This document shows, piece by piece, positions 15,307-23,371 of a DNA stretch of 30,116 bases. The stretch is taken from positions 1 to 30,116 of the forward strand of contig BTUV01000029.1 of NCBI GenBank assembly GCA_045863035.1, given 5' to 3'. Each line of letters begins with the position of its first letter. The stretch's first letter is position 1. The position numbers were made by a program, and so were the translations under genes. The stretch is from H2-BAC3 sp045863035 (GTDB lineage Bacteria; Bacteroidota; Ignavibacteria; Ignavibacteriales; Ignavibacteriaceae). The notes under the pieces are model-generated. The model saw nothing but the letters and a program-made list of their open reading frames with translations. It searched no databases and was not told where the DNA came from.

Positions 15307-15336
15307 ATTATAAAGAAAAATAAAGCTCATTCCCAA
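15307..15336 (-). promoter_or_regulatory. Candidate promoter of the lipoprotein operon
   Basis: On the minus strand: TTGGGA (15331-15336), 18 nt, TATAAT (15307-15312). The -10 is perfect and the -35 matches four of six bases of the classic consensus. It does not follow the -33/-7 pattern seen elsewhere, so I rate it low. It would exclude the longer reading frame that starts at 15336. Confidence 0.3.
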
Positions 15337-15373
15337 AATAGTGTCTAATTCTGAATCCCAAGGTGTACTATTT

Positions 15374-15401
15374 AATGTACAATGTACAATTTACAATGAA
15401 C
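15374..15401. repeat. Four tandem 7-bp repeats
   Basis: AATGTAC, AATGTAC, AATTTAC, AATGAAC follow one another without gaps. The first two are identical and the others differ by one base. They lie just outside the larger repeat array. Confidence 0.7.
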
Positions 15402-15428
15402 AGGTTTGGGACACGTTAGGCAGGGTTG

Positions 15429-15448
15429 GGAGAAGTCGCGACTTGTCC
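15429..15448. repeat. 20-bp near-perfect palindrome
   Basis: The core AAGTCGCGACTT (15433-15444) is a perfect palindrome. Three of four further pairs extend it (GGAG against GTCC). It resembles short dispersed palindromes of FCB genomes, from memory only. No gene or U-tract is next to it. Confidence 0.5.
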
Positions 15449-15461
15449 TTACAAATAGCTG

Positions 15462-16197
15462 TTCCGTGCAATCTGTGTAATCCATTCAATCCGTGATCAT
15501 GATGAGGGTTTATTCGTACGATTCGTGGCAAAAATTCCGTGCAATCTGTTTAATCCATTTAATCCGTGATCATGATGAGGGTTTATTCGTACGATTCGTG
15601 GCAAAAATTCCGTGCAATTCGTGGCAAAAATTCCGTGCAATTCGTGGCAAAAATTCCGTGCAATTCGTGGTAAAAATTCCGTACAATTCGTGGCAAAAAT
15701 TCCGTGCAATTCGGGGTAAAAATTCCGTGCAATTCGTGGTAAAAATTCCGTATAATTCGTGGCAAAAATTCCGTGCAATTCGTGGCAAAAATTCCGTGCA
15801 ATCTGTTTAATCCATTTAATCCGTGATCATNNNNNNNNNNNNNNNNNNNNNNNNNNNNNNNNNNNNNNNNNNNNNNNNNNNNNNNNNNNNNNNNNNNNNN
15901 NNNNNNNNNNNNNNNNNNNNNNNNNNNNNNGTGGCAAAAATTCCGTGCAATCTGTTTAATCCATTTAATCCGTGATCATGATGAGTGTTTATTCGTACGA
16001 TTCGTGGCAAAAATTCCGTACAATTCGCGGCAAAAATTCCCTGCAATTCGTGGCAAAAATTCAGTGCAATCTGTTTAATCCATTTAATCCGTGATCATGA
16101 TGAGTGTTTATTCGTACGATTCGTGGCAAAAATTCCGTACAATTCGTGGCAAAAATTCCGTGCAATCTGTTTAATCCATTTAATCCGTGATCATGAT
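15462..16197. repeat. Composite tandem array of 23-bp and 50-bp units
   Basis: Unit A (23 bp) starts ATTCGTGGCAAAAATTCCGT and ends GCA. Unit B (50 bp) starts ATCTGTTTAATCCATTTAAT and ends TTATTCGTACG. Order: B 15471, A 15521, B 15544, nine A from 15594 to 15800, B from 15801 into the gap, partial A 15931, B 15950, three A from 16000, B 16069, two A from 16119, truncated B 16165-16197. Most A copies are identical or differ by one or two bases. Unit A is itself a double of ATTC-(C)GTGG/CA halves. Unit lengths are not multiples of three, so it is not protein-coding. Confidence 0.9.
15831..15930. other. Assembly gap (100 N)
   Basis: Exactly 100 undetermined bases, inside the tandem array. A round 100 usually stands for a gap of unknown size, so the true number of repeat copies here is not known. 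Confidence 0.97.
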
Positions 16198-16201
16198 TTC
16201 C

Positions 16202-16233
16202 TTTGCTTATCCCCTTCTCTTAGGGTAATTTTG
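16202..16233 (+). promoter_or_regulatory. -33/-7 promoter of the DedA-like gene
   Basis: TTTG (16202-16205), a 20-nt spacer, TAATTTTG (16226-16233): a full match to the TTTG/TAnnTTTG consensus known from Bacteroidota. It lies 24 bp before the ATG at 16258, just after the end of the tandem array. Confidence 0.65.
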
Positions 16234-16257
16234 GCATTTTGTTTTAGATAAGTACGC

Positions 16258-16872
16258 ATGAAATTAATTAGAAAACTCTATGATTGGGTGTTGCATTGGG
16301 CTCAAACCCCTTATGGCCCCATCGCCCTGTTCATCCTCGCTTTTGCTGAATCATCCTTCTTCCCCATTCCGCCTGATGCGCTGCTCATTGCACTGGTACT
16401 CGGGTTTAGAGCCAAAGCATTTAAATTTGCCCTCTCCTGTACCATCGGTTCGGTTTTAGGGGGAATGTTTGGTTATGCAATCGGGCACTTTGCCTGGTGG
16501 AGTCTGGATATGGAGTTCACCGGTCTGGCTATGTTTTTCTTTAACAACATACCTGGTTTTACAGAGAAACTCTTTTTCGAAATTGAGGGACTCTATAAAC
16601 AATATGACTTCTGGATTATTTTCACCGCCGGATTTACCCCTATCCCTTATAAAGTTTTTACCATTGCATCCGGCGCGTTTAATATCAATCTCCCCATATT
16701 TATTTTCGCGTCAATGGTTTCACGGGGAGCCCGGTTTTTTCTGGTCGCCTTTCTTTTATGGAAGTACGGAGAGCAGATTAAAACTTTTATAGATAAATAT
16801 TTTGACTGGCTGGCCATCGCATTCACTGTACTGCTGATTGGCGGATTTGTTATTATAAAATATTTAGTCTGA
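16258..16872 (+). CDS. DedA/VTT-family membrane protein (YqaA-like)
   Basis: 204 residues with five or six hydrophobic segments. Two motifs mark the DedA/SNARE-associated (VTT) fold: AESSFFPIPPD (about 30-40), with acidic and proline residues in the first re-entrant loop, and FTAGFTPIPYKVFTIASGAF (about 121-140) in the second. The length and the YqaA-like form of these motifs favour that subgroup. Relatives act in lipid-carrier or phospholipid flipping and membrane homeostasis; the exact substrate here is unknown. No clear SD is present before the ATG, but a consensus promoter is. The stop abuts the stop of the convergent potassium channel gene with no base between. Confidence 0.85.
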   Translation: MKLIRKLYDWVLHWAQTPYGPIALFILAFAESSFFPIPPDALLIALVLGFRAKAFKFALSCTIGSVLGGMFGYAIGHFAWWSLDMEFTGLAMFFFNNIPGFTEKLFFEIEGLYKQYDFWIIFTAGFTPIPYKVFTIASGAFNINLPIFIFASMVSRGARFFLVAFLLWKYGEQIKTFIDKYFDWLAIAFTVLLIGGFVIIKYLV

Positions 16873-17886
16873 TTACGTCAGAGCACCAAATCGCTCGTTA
16901 AGTTCGTTTCTGCCGGAGGGCGAAACCATTACAATAAGAATTTCATCCCCTTCGAGAACGGTTGTTCTCGGAGGGTTAAATTTTATCTCGCCATTTTTCC
17001 TGAGTGCAAGAAGCAGTATATCTTCCCTTGAATAGAGGTCTTCTGCTTCAAGAGTTTTTCCTTTGCTTTCCGCGGTAAGATCAATTTCTTCAACACGCAG
17101 ATTTGCGTTTTTATCGCGCATCATACTATCAAGAAAACTTACAACAGCAGGTCTTACCATCTCTGATACAATACGAAGACCGCCTATCATATAAGGGGAA
17201 ATAACAGAATCAGCTCCGGCACGCTTTATTTTTTCAGACTGCATCATATCCCTGACCTTTGCTATGATCCTGATACCAGGGTTCAACTGCCGTGCAGTAA
17301 AAGTTATCACCAGATTATAATTATCATCACCTGTTACGGCAAAAATGCCTCTCGCCCTGCTGATACCGGCGCTCACAAGAATGTTATCCTCAGTGGCATC
17401 TCCTTCGAGAGTAATAAACTCTTTGATATCAATCAGATGATTGGTTTTGTGTATATCTTTGTCAATCAGAACAAAAGGTCGGTCAGTTGCTTTAAGCTCC
17501 TTTGCGATCTGAAGACCGATATCCCCTGTGCCGCAGATGATAAAATGTTTGTTCAGTTTTGAAATCATTTTGAGCGTCCGCTTCTTTGAATAAGTAAGAA
17601 AAACATCTCTGTCAATAAGAAGTGCTGTAAGGTTGGTAACGATATAGGTAAAAGAGCCAACGCCGAACAAGGCCAGTATTACCGTAAAAATTCTTCCGCC
17701 GGGGCTATGATCAAGCGGTATTATTTCACCGTATCCGATGGTTGTGACAGTTATTGCCGTCATATAGAAACAATCGGTTAGCGTTGCCCGACCATCAGAT
17801 ATAATATAGTATCCCAAGGTCCCCCCTAATCCGAGAATAATTAGTAAGACAAGTGAAAGGATGAGCCGCTTAGTAAACAAATTCAT
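16873..17886 (-). CDS. Two-TM potassium channel with RCK (TrkA-N/TrkA-C) domain
   Basis: 337 residues. TM1 is about 7-29; the pore loop carries the selectivity filter TTIGYGE (48-54); TM2 is about 67-92. The RCK N-lobe Rossmann fold starts at FIICGTGDIGLQIAKEL (about 115-131), with acidic residues in VLIDKD and EGDATED. A TrkA-C type domain makes up the last ~80 residues. The architecture is that of ligand-gated MthK/Kch-like channels. No hydrogenase or transporter partner is evident. The gene starts 51 bp after the end of the T9SS-tail gene, on the same strand, and may be read from that operon. No promoter is obvious. Confidence 0.92.
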   Translation of the reverse strand: MNLFTKRLILSLVLLIILGLGGTLGYYIISDGRATLTDCFYMTAITVTTIGYGEIIPLDHSPGGRIFTVILALFGVGSFTYIVTNLTALLIDRDVFLTYSKKRTLKMISKLNKHFIICGTGDIGLQIAKELKATDRPFVLIDKDIHKTNHLIDIKEFITLEGDATEDNILVSAGISRARGIFAVTGDDNYNLVITFTARQLNPGIRIIAKVRDMMQSEKIKRAGADSVISPYMIGGLRIVSEMVRPAVVSFLDSMMRDKNANLRVEEIDLTAESKGKTLEAEDLYSREDILLLALRKNGEIKFNPPRTTVLEGDEILIVMVSPSGRNELNERFGALT

Positions 17887-17937
17887 GTTTAAGCTCTCTG
17901 CTTTACCTGCCTGAGAAGAAAGTTCAAATGCGCCTTC

Positions 17938-19812
17938 CTACTTAAGCAACAATACTTTTACAGTCTTATGAAAAACTTTCATCTGAAAATTTACAAAATA
18001 AATACCAGATGTCAAGCCAAGCCCGTCAATTCTTAAAGAATGTTCCCCGGCTGAGAAGGTATCATCTGCAAGAACAGAGATACGCTGCCCAAGGGCATTG
18101 TATAGCTCTGCTTTCAGGAGTCCTGATTCGGGAAGTGAAAAACGGATATTAGTAGCGGGGTTAAACGGGTTCGGATATGCATCAAACACCTCAAATGCGC
18201 CGGGAATCTGCGGATTATCAGGTAATTCCTCCTTTGAAGAAGTAAAAACTGCATCCGGAGATTTTTTCCTGTTTACCATCATCATGGCAGCATCAGCCAG
18301 CAGATATTTACCGGGTTCCACCCGGGAGTTATCAACCCGCAGCACCCGCGACCGACCGGGGTTCAGATATGCCTCACCGATTTTCACCCATGCAGCGTTT
18401 GCGGTGGTCTGCTGATTAAAAGTAATGGTCTGTTCTCCGTTAACATCATAAATCTTATAAGTGGCAAACTGCGTAAACGCAAAATTCGGGACATTATAGA
18501 CATAGATATCATACCATGCGGTGGCTTTCGCGTCAAAATAATAATCAAACCAGGCATCAGACGTATCATTGGTCCAATATATCTGCGGATTGTAACCCTG
18601 TACCGGAACTCTGGCCCAGTTCCCCTGCCGCTGTGTGTTCAGTTCATCATCTTCATTAATAATCTGAGCAGCCGGCCGGAAAACATTGCCGTTGCGGTAA
18701 GGCACCAGAGCCGGTTCATTGTAATATAACGCGCGAAGTGTATCACCAAGAAGACTATTATTGGCAGGGAATGATTCATAAAAAAAGAAGCACTCTCCTT
18801 TCATGCCGCGTGTTCTGTTCAGGTTCATCGACTGAATAAAAAACGAAGGAGAAATTACATAGCTGCCGGCTTTGGTAAGCATACCCGGAAAGAAAATATG
18901 TTTCTTTGATGCAGGAACCAGGTTTGACGCATTAATCAATTCATTGGCATAAGATGTATAATCATATCGGTAAAGCTGCGGAATGAAATTTTCGACTATA
19001 CCTGAGTCAACCCAGGTTTTACTGTCCTGCAGATATTCATCATACCCCCATGGATAATTAGATGGTGCCGCAGAAATAATCAGATGCTCCCCCCGTACTT
19101 TTACTGAGTCCTTCATCCTTCTGAAAAAGCTATTCAGTTTATTGGCGCGCCAGCGTTTCCATGAAGTATCCCAGAAGTTAGTCGGAGGATTTGCTCCCCC
19201 ATTTTCTGCTTTATATATCGCTACAGTAGTGGAATCATATCCCCCTTCAACCGGCATTGCCGGGAGACGGTCATCCCCCTGAACACCATCAACATCATAA
19301 TTGTCAAGCACTTCGGTAATGATGCTAATCATGAAATCCTGGACCTCCGGATTGGTTCCTGCCATCCAGTCAAATCCGTTTTTCACCAGAAGACTTCCGT
19401 CATTTTTCCTGCCTGCCCATGATGGATATTTACTGATGATATGCCCGCCATTGAGTGAGTAAGATGAGGAGAAGCCAAATTCAAACCAGGGGATTACTTC
19501 GATTCCAACCCGATGTGCTTCGATGATAAGTTTCTTCAGAGGGTCTCGCCCTGCAAAAGTTTGCCAGATGGGCACATTAAACCTTTCCTGCATTACCTCA
19601 CTCGGATAGAGTGTATATCCCTTATTCCAGACAACAGGAAAAATCACGTTAAAACCCCGTTCAGCCAGATAGTTCACAGCATCGGTTATGTTTTTATCAC
19701 TGAATAGAACATAACTGTCAACATTGGTTATCCAGACAGCACGGAACTCAGTTTTTTGCTGAGCTGCAAGCAGAATAGGAAGAAAACAAATAATCCAGAG
19801 GGCTTTTCTCAA
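17938..19812 (-). CDS. Secreted GHL10-type glycoside hydrolase-like protein with T9SS tail
   Basis: 624 residues. A signal peptide (about 1-17) is followed by a GHL10/DUF187-type TIM barrel (about 20-370) starting TEFRAVWITNVDS, with VDGVQGDDRLPAMP on the strand expected to carry catalytic acids. Residues ~387-516 resemble the golvesin C-terminal-like beta-sandwich (AWFDYYFDAKATAWYDIYVY, then ...LLADAAMM). The last ~85 residues are a type A T9SS sorting domain: YPNPFNPATNIRFSLP, then ELYNALGQ, GLTSGIYFV and a basic end. It should be exported by the Sec route, then by T9SS to the surface. Relatives such as E. coli DigH (YddW) cleave denuded peptidoglycan glycan; the substrate here is not known. 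It is paralogous to the gene 6 bp upstream. Confidence 0.88.
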   Translation of the reverse strand: MRKALWIICFLPILLAAQQKTEFRAVWITNVDSYVLFSDKNITDAVNYLAERGFNVIFPVVWNKGYTLYPSEVMQERFNVPIWQTFAGRDPLKKLIIEAHRVGIEVIPWFEFGFSSSYSLNGGHIISKYPSWAGRKNDGSLLVKNGFDWMAGTNPEVQDFMISIITEVLDNYDVDGVQGDDRLPAMPVEGGYDSTTVAIYKAENGGANPPTNFWDTSWKRWRANKLNSFFRRMKDSVKVRGEHLIISAAPSNYPWGYDEYLQDSKTWVDSGIVENFIPQLYRYDYTSYANELINASNLVPASKKHIFFPGMLTKAGSYVISPSFFIQSMNLNRTRGMKGECFFFYESFPANNSLLGDTLRALYYNEPALVPYRNGNVFRPAAQIINEDDELNTQRQGNWARVPVQGYNPQIYWTNDTSDAWFDYYFDAKATAWYDIYVYNVPNFAFTQFATYKIYDVNGEQTITFNQQTTANAAWVKIGEAYLNPGRSRVLRVDNSRVEPGKYLLADAAMMMVNRKKSPDAVFTSSKEELPDNPQIPGAFEVFDAYPNPFNPATNIRFSLPESGLLKAELYNALGQRISVLADDTFSAGEHSLRIDGLGLTSGIYFVNFQMKVFHKTVKVLLLK

Positions 19813-19818
19813 ATCACC

Positions 19819-20973
19819 TTACCTGTGCAATAAATCGGGGAATACAACTTCATCAGTATATATCTTTTTCTTAAAAAGACCGGGATAGCGCTTCAGTGCT
19901 TCATAGAAGAAGAAAATTTCACCTTTCAGTCCCGCCTTACGGTTTGCCTCTATCATCTGAAGAAGAAACTCTTCAGAAGGGTAATACTTGCCAAGTTTAA
20001 CCAGAATGCCGGGATAAAAGCGGTGAAGATCTTTTTTTTCTATCTGGCCGCTATATATATCGTCAAGCAACTTCTGATAGGCATTTATGTTATAGCGGTA
20101 AAGCTGCGGGTTAACCAGTTCAACATATCCTTTGCGCACCCAGGTTGTCCAGTCCTGAAGGTATTCTTCCTTTGCGAAAGGATGAATTGAAGGAGAAACA
20201 GAAACAATAACATCTTTCTTAATTTCTTTAACCGCTTTATACATTCTGCCCATAAAATCAGTCAGCAGGTTGCATCGCCATTCAATCCATGCCGGGTCTT
20301 TGTAATCCGCAGGTGGTTCCTGACCACTATGCTGTTTCTTAAAGAGGGCAACCGTGTATGCATCATAACCTGATTCAGAGGGCATGGCAGGAAGGCGGTC
20401 ATCACCCTGCACGCCGTCAACCTGATAATTACGGACAACTTCGGTCACCAGCTCAATAGCAAACTTCTGCACATCCGGATGAAAGCCGTTCATCCATTCA
20501 AAATTATTCTTTTTTACTAATTTGCCATCTGAATCTAAAGCGGCCCATTCCGGTTTCTTTGCGATAATATGTCCGCCATCCAGATTATATGAAGTTGAGA
20601 ATCCAAACTCAAACCACGCGAATACTTTTATATTTTCCTTATGGGCTTCTTCAATCATTTCTGCAAGCGGGTCGCGTCCCCGGTAGAGTGTATCCTGCTC
20701 AATGCCAAAATGCTCAAGCATTACTTTACTCGGATGCATGGTTACAGCTTTATTCCAGGTTACCATAAAAATGGTATTGATGCCGTTTGCTTTGCAGAGT
20801 GCTACTGCTTCCCGGATTTTTTCGCGTGAGGTAAGCACATCGCTATCCACATTGGTAATCCAGACGCCACGTACCGCTTCGGTTTTCCCCCCGCCGGATA
20901 ATTTATTGCCGGCCTGACATCCAGAAGAAAAAAGAATTATTGCTGTTAAAACTAATAGCACTCTGTTTTTCAA
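19819..20973 (-). CDS. GHL10-type glycoside hydrolase-like lipoprotein
   Basis: 384 residues. The signal ends in a lipobox SSGC (Cys at 19), so the protein is predicted to be lipid-anchored. The TIM-barrel domain runs from TEAVRGVWITNVDSD to the C-terminus and keeps VDGVQGDDRLPAMPSESGYD, VNPQLYRYNI and FAWFEFGFSTSYNLDGGH, all nearly shared with the next gene. The golvesin-like domain and T9SS tail are absent. The gene overlaps the beta-barrel gene upstream by 4 bases and lies 6 bp before its paralogue. The two copies arose by duplication and then diverged in location: membrane-anchored here, secreted there. A role in peptidoglycan or other glycan cleavage is inferred from the family. Confidence 0.87.
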   Translation of the reverse strand: MKNRVLLVLTAIILFSSGCQAGNKLSGGGKTEAVRGVWITNVDSDVLTSREKIREAVALCKANGINTIFMVTWNKAVTMHPSKVMLEHFGIEQDTLYRGRDPLAEMIEEAHKENIKVFAWFEFGFSTSYNLDGGHIIAKKPEWAALDSDGKLVKKNNFEWMNGFHPDVQKFAIELVTEVVRNYQVDGVQGDDRLPAMPSESGYDAYTVALFKKQHSGQEPPADYKDPAWIEWRCNLLTDFMGRMYKAVKEIKKDVIVSVSPSIHPFAKEEYLQDWTTWVRKGYVELVNPQLYRYNINAYQKLLDDIYSGQIEKKDLHRFYPGILVKLGKYYPSEEFLLQMIEANRKAGLKGEIFFFYEALKRYPGLFKKKIYTDEVVFPDLLHR

Positions 20974-21698
20974 AATGAACCTCTAATTCCTGCTGTTATC
21001 TGATACATTTGAAAGACACTTACATTTTCCATATCCAGCACAAGAGCCGGCCAGAGTTCGCCAATAATCATTTTATAGTGGGCTCCGATAAAAAAATCAA
21101 CGGGCTGCATAACCGGAATAGTTATACCAATACCGGCATTCACTCCTCCGCTCCAGTCAAGCTGTTTGATTTCGGCTATTGATATATATTCAAGACCTGA
21201 TTTCACGCCGGTTCCGGTAGTGTCATAATAAATTGAATCTCTGAAACTGCCCCGGAAACCCTCCCACCGGTAAACACCAAAGCCGAATTCGATATCTGCC
21301 TTCAGAAATCCGAAATCCGCCAGATTTGACTTTGCGTTTGCTGAAAGTCCGTATGCAGTCAGATACATATCTATACCAGGTGTTGGTACCTGTACCGTTT
21401 GGGGAACACCCGCGACATTAAGATTGCGCTTTACGGAAAGTTTTTCCTCATTTTCAGTTCCAAAGTTGATATATTCAAATGCGCCAAACCAGTACCATCC
21501 GGGCGAAGTTTCCTGACCAAACCTGAAACTAAATCCCATGCCCGGCTTAAACCTGTCAGCCAGTGAACCTGCCGGAATGTAGAGAGAACCCTCGGCTCCG
21601 GCTGTAAACTGAATCTTTTGTGCATTACTCTCAGGAGTAAAAAGAATAACTGCTGCAAATATTATAAATAAAATCCGCTTCATGCTTCTGCTTTTCAT
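20970..21698 (-). CDS. Outer-membrane beta-barrel protein (unknown family)
   Basis: 242 residues. An N-terminal signal peptide (to ESNAQ) precedes alternating hydrophobic strands (IQFTAGAEGSLYIPAGSL, then FSFRFGQ) and a C-terminal GIRGSF ending in Phe. It looks like a small eight- to ten-stranded barrel of the outer-membrane beta-barrel superfamily. Two starts are possible (21698, or Met6 at 21683); the upstream one lies 3 bp after the previous stop and is kept. It sits between another small barrel and the GHL10 pair. Role unknown, probably envelope transport or anchoring for this operon. Confidence 0.7.
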   Translation of the reverse strand: MKSRSMKRILFIIFAAVILFTPESNAQKIQFTAGAEGSLYIPAGSLADRFKPGMGFSFRFGQETSPGWYWFGAFEYINFGTENEEKLSVKRNLNVAGVPQTVQVPTPGIDMYLTAYGLSANAKSNLADFGFLKADIEFGFGVYRWEGFRGSFRDSIYYDTTGTGVKSGLEYISIAEIKQLDWSGGVNAGIGITIPVMQPVDFFIGAHYKMIIGELWPALVLDMENVSVFQMYQITAGIRGSF

Positions 21699-21701
21699 TT
21701 T

Positions 21702-22436
21702 TTAATAACTGAAAACAAGCGCCAGTCCGGTGCTCAGGGCATTTTCAAAAATAAACTCATTATAGCCCATTGCTCCTTCTGTTTTAAGAATCTGCTGGTA
21801 CTTAACACTTCCCTCAAGAGAAAATCCTTCTGTGATGATATATCTCACTCCTGCTCCCGCAAAGATCACCGCCGGATTGCCGTATTTATTTGTGGCAAAG
21901 TTGCGGTAGCTGTATTCATAGGTAAGCCCGTATGAATCAAACCGCCTCTGCCAGGACTCGGCAAGGTACATCCTCCTTGTATAAAAATAAACACCACCGC
22001 CTATTTCCGGTGAAATCTTCAGATTATCAGTCAGTTCAAACTCCCTGCTAAATGAAATCAAAACCGGCAGTATATCCATCTTCTGAACAGGAACTAATGA
22101 TGCAGCAGAGCCAGGGTTTTCAGCAAGGTCGGCTGTTACACGGTTCCGGTATCGTATTTCCCAGAAATCCCAGTTCCACTTCTGCAGAGCTGAATCCTGA
22201 GATACGCTGTATAATATATATCCGGCTGAGAGATTAAGTGAAAACCAGTCCATCACATTATACTTTAGTATCAGTCCGCCCCCGACAGCATCTGCCTCAG
22301 TAACCTTAATTCTTTTTGAAAGACCCGCCGAATAGTCAGAATAAAATGATATTGAAGTAACCTGAGCGTGCACCGTTCCGGCAAGCATACAACCAATAAT
22401 TGCGAGCAATAGAGTTCTTTTCATATTATACCTCAC
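21702..22436 (-). CDS. Outer-membrane beta-barrel protein (unknown family)
   Basis: 244 residues. The signal peptide ends near TVHAQ, then a repeating barrel pattern (FSLNLSAGYILYSV, GVRYIITEGFSLEGSVKYQQ) runs to the end, TGLALVFSY, with a terminal aromatic. It may be related to the next gene, but I see no strong sequence match between them. Its start overlaps the PorV-like stop by 4 bases. Function is not recognisable. Confidence 0.7.
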   Translation of the reverse strand: MRYNMKRTLLLAIIGCMLAGTVHAQVTSISFYSDYSAGLSKRIKVTEADAVGGGLILKYNVMDWFSLNLSAGYILYSVSQDSALQKWNWDFWEIRYRNRVTADLAENPGSAASLVPVQKMDILPVLISFSREFELTDNLKISPEIGGGVYFYTRRMYLAESWQRRFDSYGLTYEYSYRNFATNKYGNPAVIFAGAGVRYIITEGFSLEGSVKYQQILKTEGAMGYNEFIFENALSTGLALVFSY

Positions 22437-23371
22437 AATCCATACTGCAGTGAAAAGCGAAGAGTGCCCCCCAGCCGGCCGTAATCAGCATAGGAAAAAT
22501 CGGCTGAAATAGTCTGGGAGAAATCAGAATTAAATCCGATGCCAACTGAGTAGGTTTCTTCATCATAGAAAAATTTATAACCGCCGCGCAGGAAAAACAT
22601 TTTATTATATCCAATCTCAACACCGGTATTCAGCCGTTCATCACCGTCATTCGGATGAACCGCCTCGGCTATTAGGGTTACACGGAGATCAGACTCCATA
22701 GTTCCATATACTTCAGAAGCAGCACCAAGCCGGATGGATGAAGGCATTTTGAAGGGATCGTTCAGATATTTCGAATCAGTGCCAAAGTTGTTAATCGTAG
22801 CTGCAATTCTCAGACTTGAAAGTCCGGTGAGATACAATACACCGCCGTCAAGTAAGAAATTGTCTGCCGAATAACTGTCAATTGATTCTTTTACATATTT
22901 CACCGCCAGTCCGAAAGCGAATTTATCTGTAAGCCGGCGTGAGTACCCTGCAAAGACAGCCGTGCCGGATGCACCAAACTTTCCTGTTTCTTCAAAGAAT
23001 TTCTGACCGGACGATTTTACTGTCCGGGACATTTCACCGAAATCCATCTGCATCATACCCACAGAGATCACACCGATATCAGAGTTAAACGCGTAGCTGA
23101 ATGCATAGTGGTTAATTTCAGCAATGTATGAAGAATAAGAAAGCGCAAGAGAGTGAGGAGTTTCAGAGAATCCGAGTCCGGCCGGATTAACGAATATCGA
23201 ATTGCTTCCGTTGTCAGTGAGGGCAATGGATGCCTCGCTCAGTCCCGCGGTTCTTGCAGTTATTGGTATGGTCAGGAACGTAAATCCTGATGTTGCATTT
23301 TTCTTGAACTCCTGCGGAACTGCAGAGTTTGCTAATAGAAGTATAAGAATAAATGAGAGTATGTTTTTCAT
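22433..23371 (-). CDS. PorV/PorQ-family outer-membrane protein
   Basis: 312 residues. A signal peptide (about 1-19) precedes TFLTIPITARTAGLSEASIALTDNGSNSIFVNPAGLGF (split over residues 31-68), the N-terminal signature of the PorV/PorQ family, and a barrel to the end (LRFSLQYGL). PorV proteins carry T9SS substrates to the cell surface; PorQ shares the fold. Its place in an operon that encodes a T9SS-tail protein suggests a dedicated carrier or cell-surface partner (inference). It overlaps both neighbours by 4 bases. Confidence 0.82.
   Translation of the reverse strand: MKNILSFILILLLANSAVPQEFKKNATSGFTFLTIPITARTAGLSEASIALTDNGSNSIFVNPAGLGFSETPHSLALSYSSYIAEINHYAFSYAFNSDIGVISVGMMQMDFGEMSRTVKSSGQKFFEETGKFGASGTAVFAGYSRRLTDKFAFGLAVKYVKESIDSYSADNFLLDGGVLYLTGLSSLRIAATINNFGTDSKYLNDPFKMPSSIRLGAASEVYGTMESDLRVTLIAEAVHPNDGDERLNTGVEIGYNKMFFLRGGYKFFYDEETYSVGIGFNSDFSQTISADFSYADYGRLGGTLRFSLQYGL

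Larger units (their letters stand above)
15337..16201. other. Gene-free, repeat-rich spacer with assembly gap
   Basis: The spacer between the lipoprotein operon and the DedA-like gene. It holds 7-bp tandem repeats (15374-15401), a palindrome (15429-15448), the 23/50-bp tandem array (15462-16197) and 100 N. The repeat units contain no stop codons in any frame, so long open frames on both strands across it are not genes. Confidence 0.85.

Noticed and set aside
14059..15336. Longer start for the lipoprotein at 15336
   Set aside because: It would put 30 residues before an intact lipoprotein signal and overlaps a candidate promoter; the ATG at 15246 has a GGAG at the right distance.
15462..16197. 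CRISPR array
   Set aside because: The 23-bp units are contiguous with no unique spacers, and the 50-bp unit is itself repeated. No cas gene is in the window.
15493..16251. Long open frames in several frames and on both strands over the tandem array
   Set aside because: The 23-bp unit has no stop codons in any frame, so frames stay open by default; one of them crosses the N gap. The translations are simple frame-shifted repeats.
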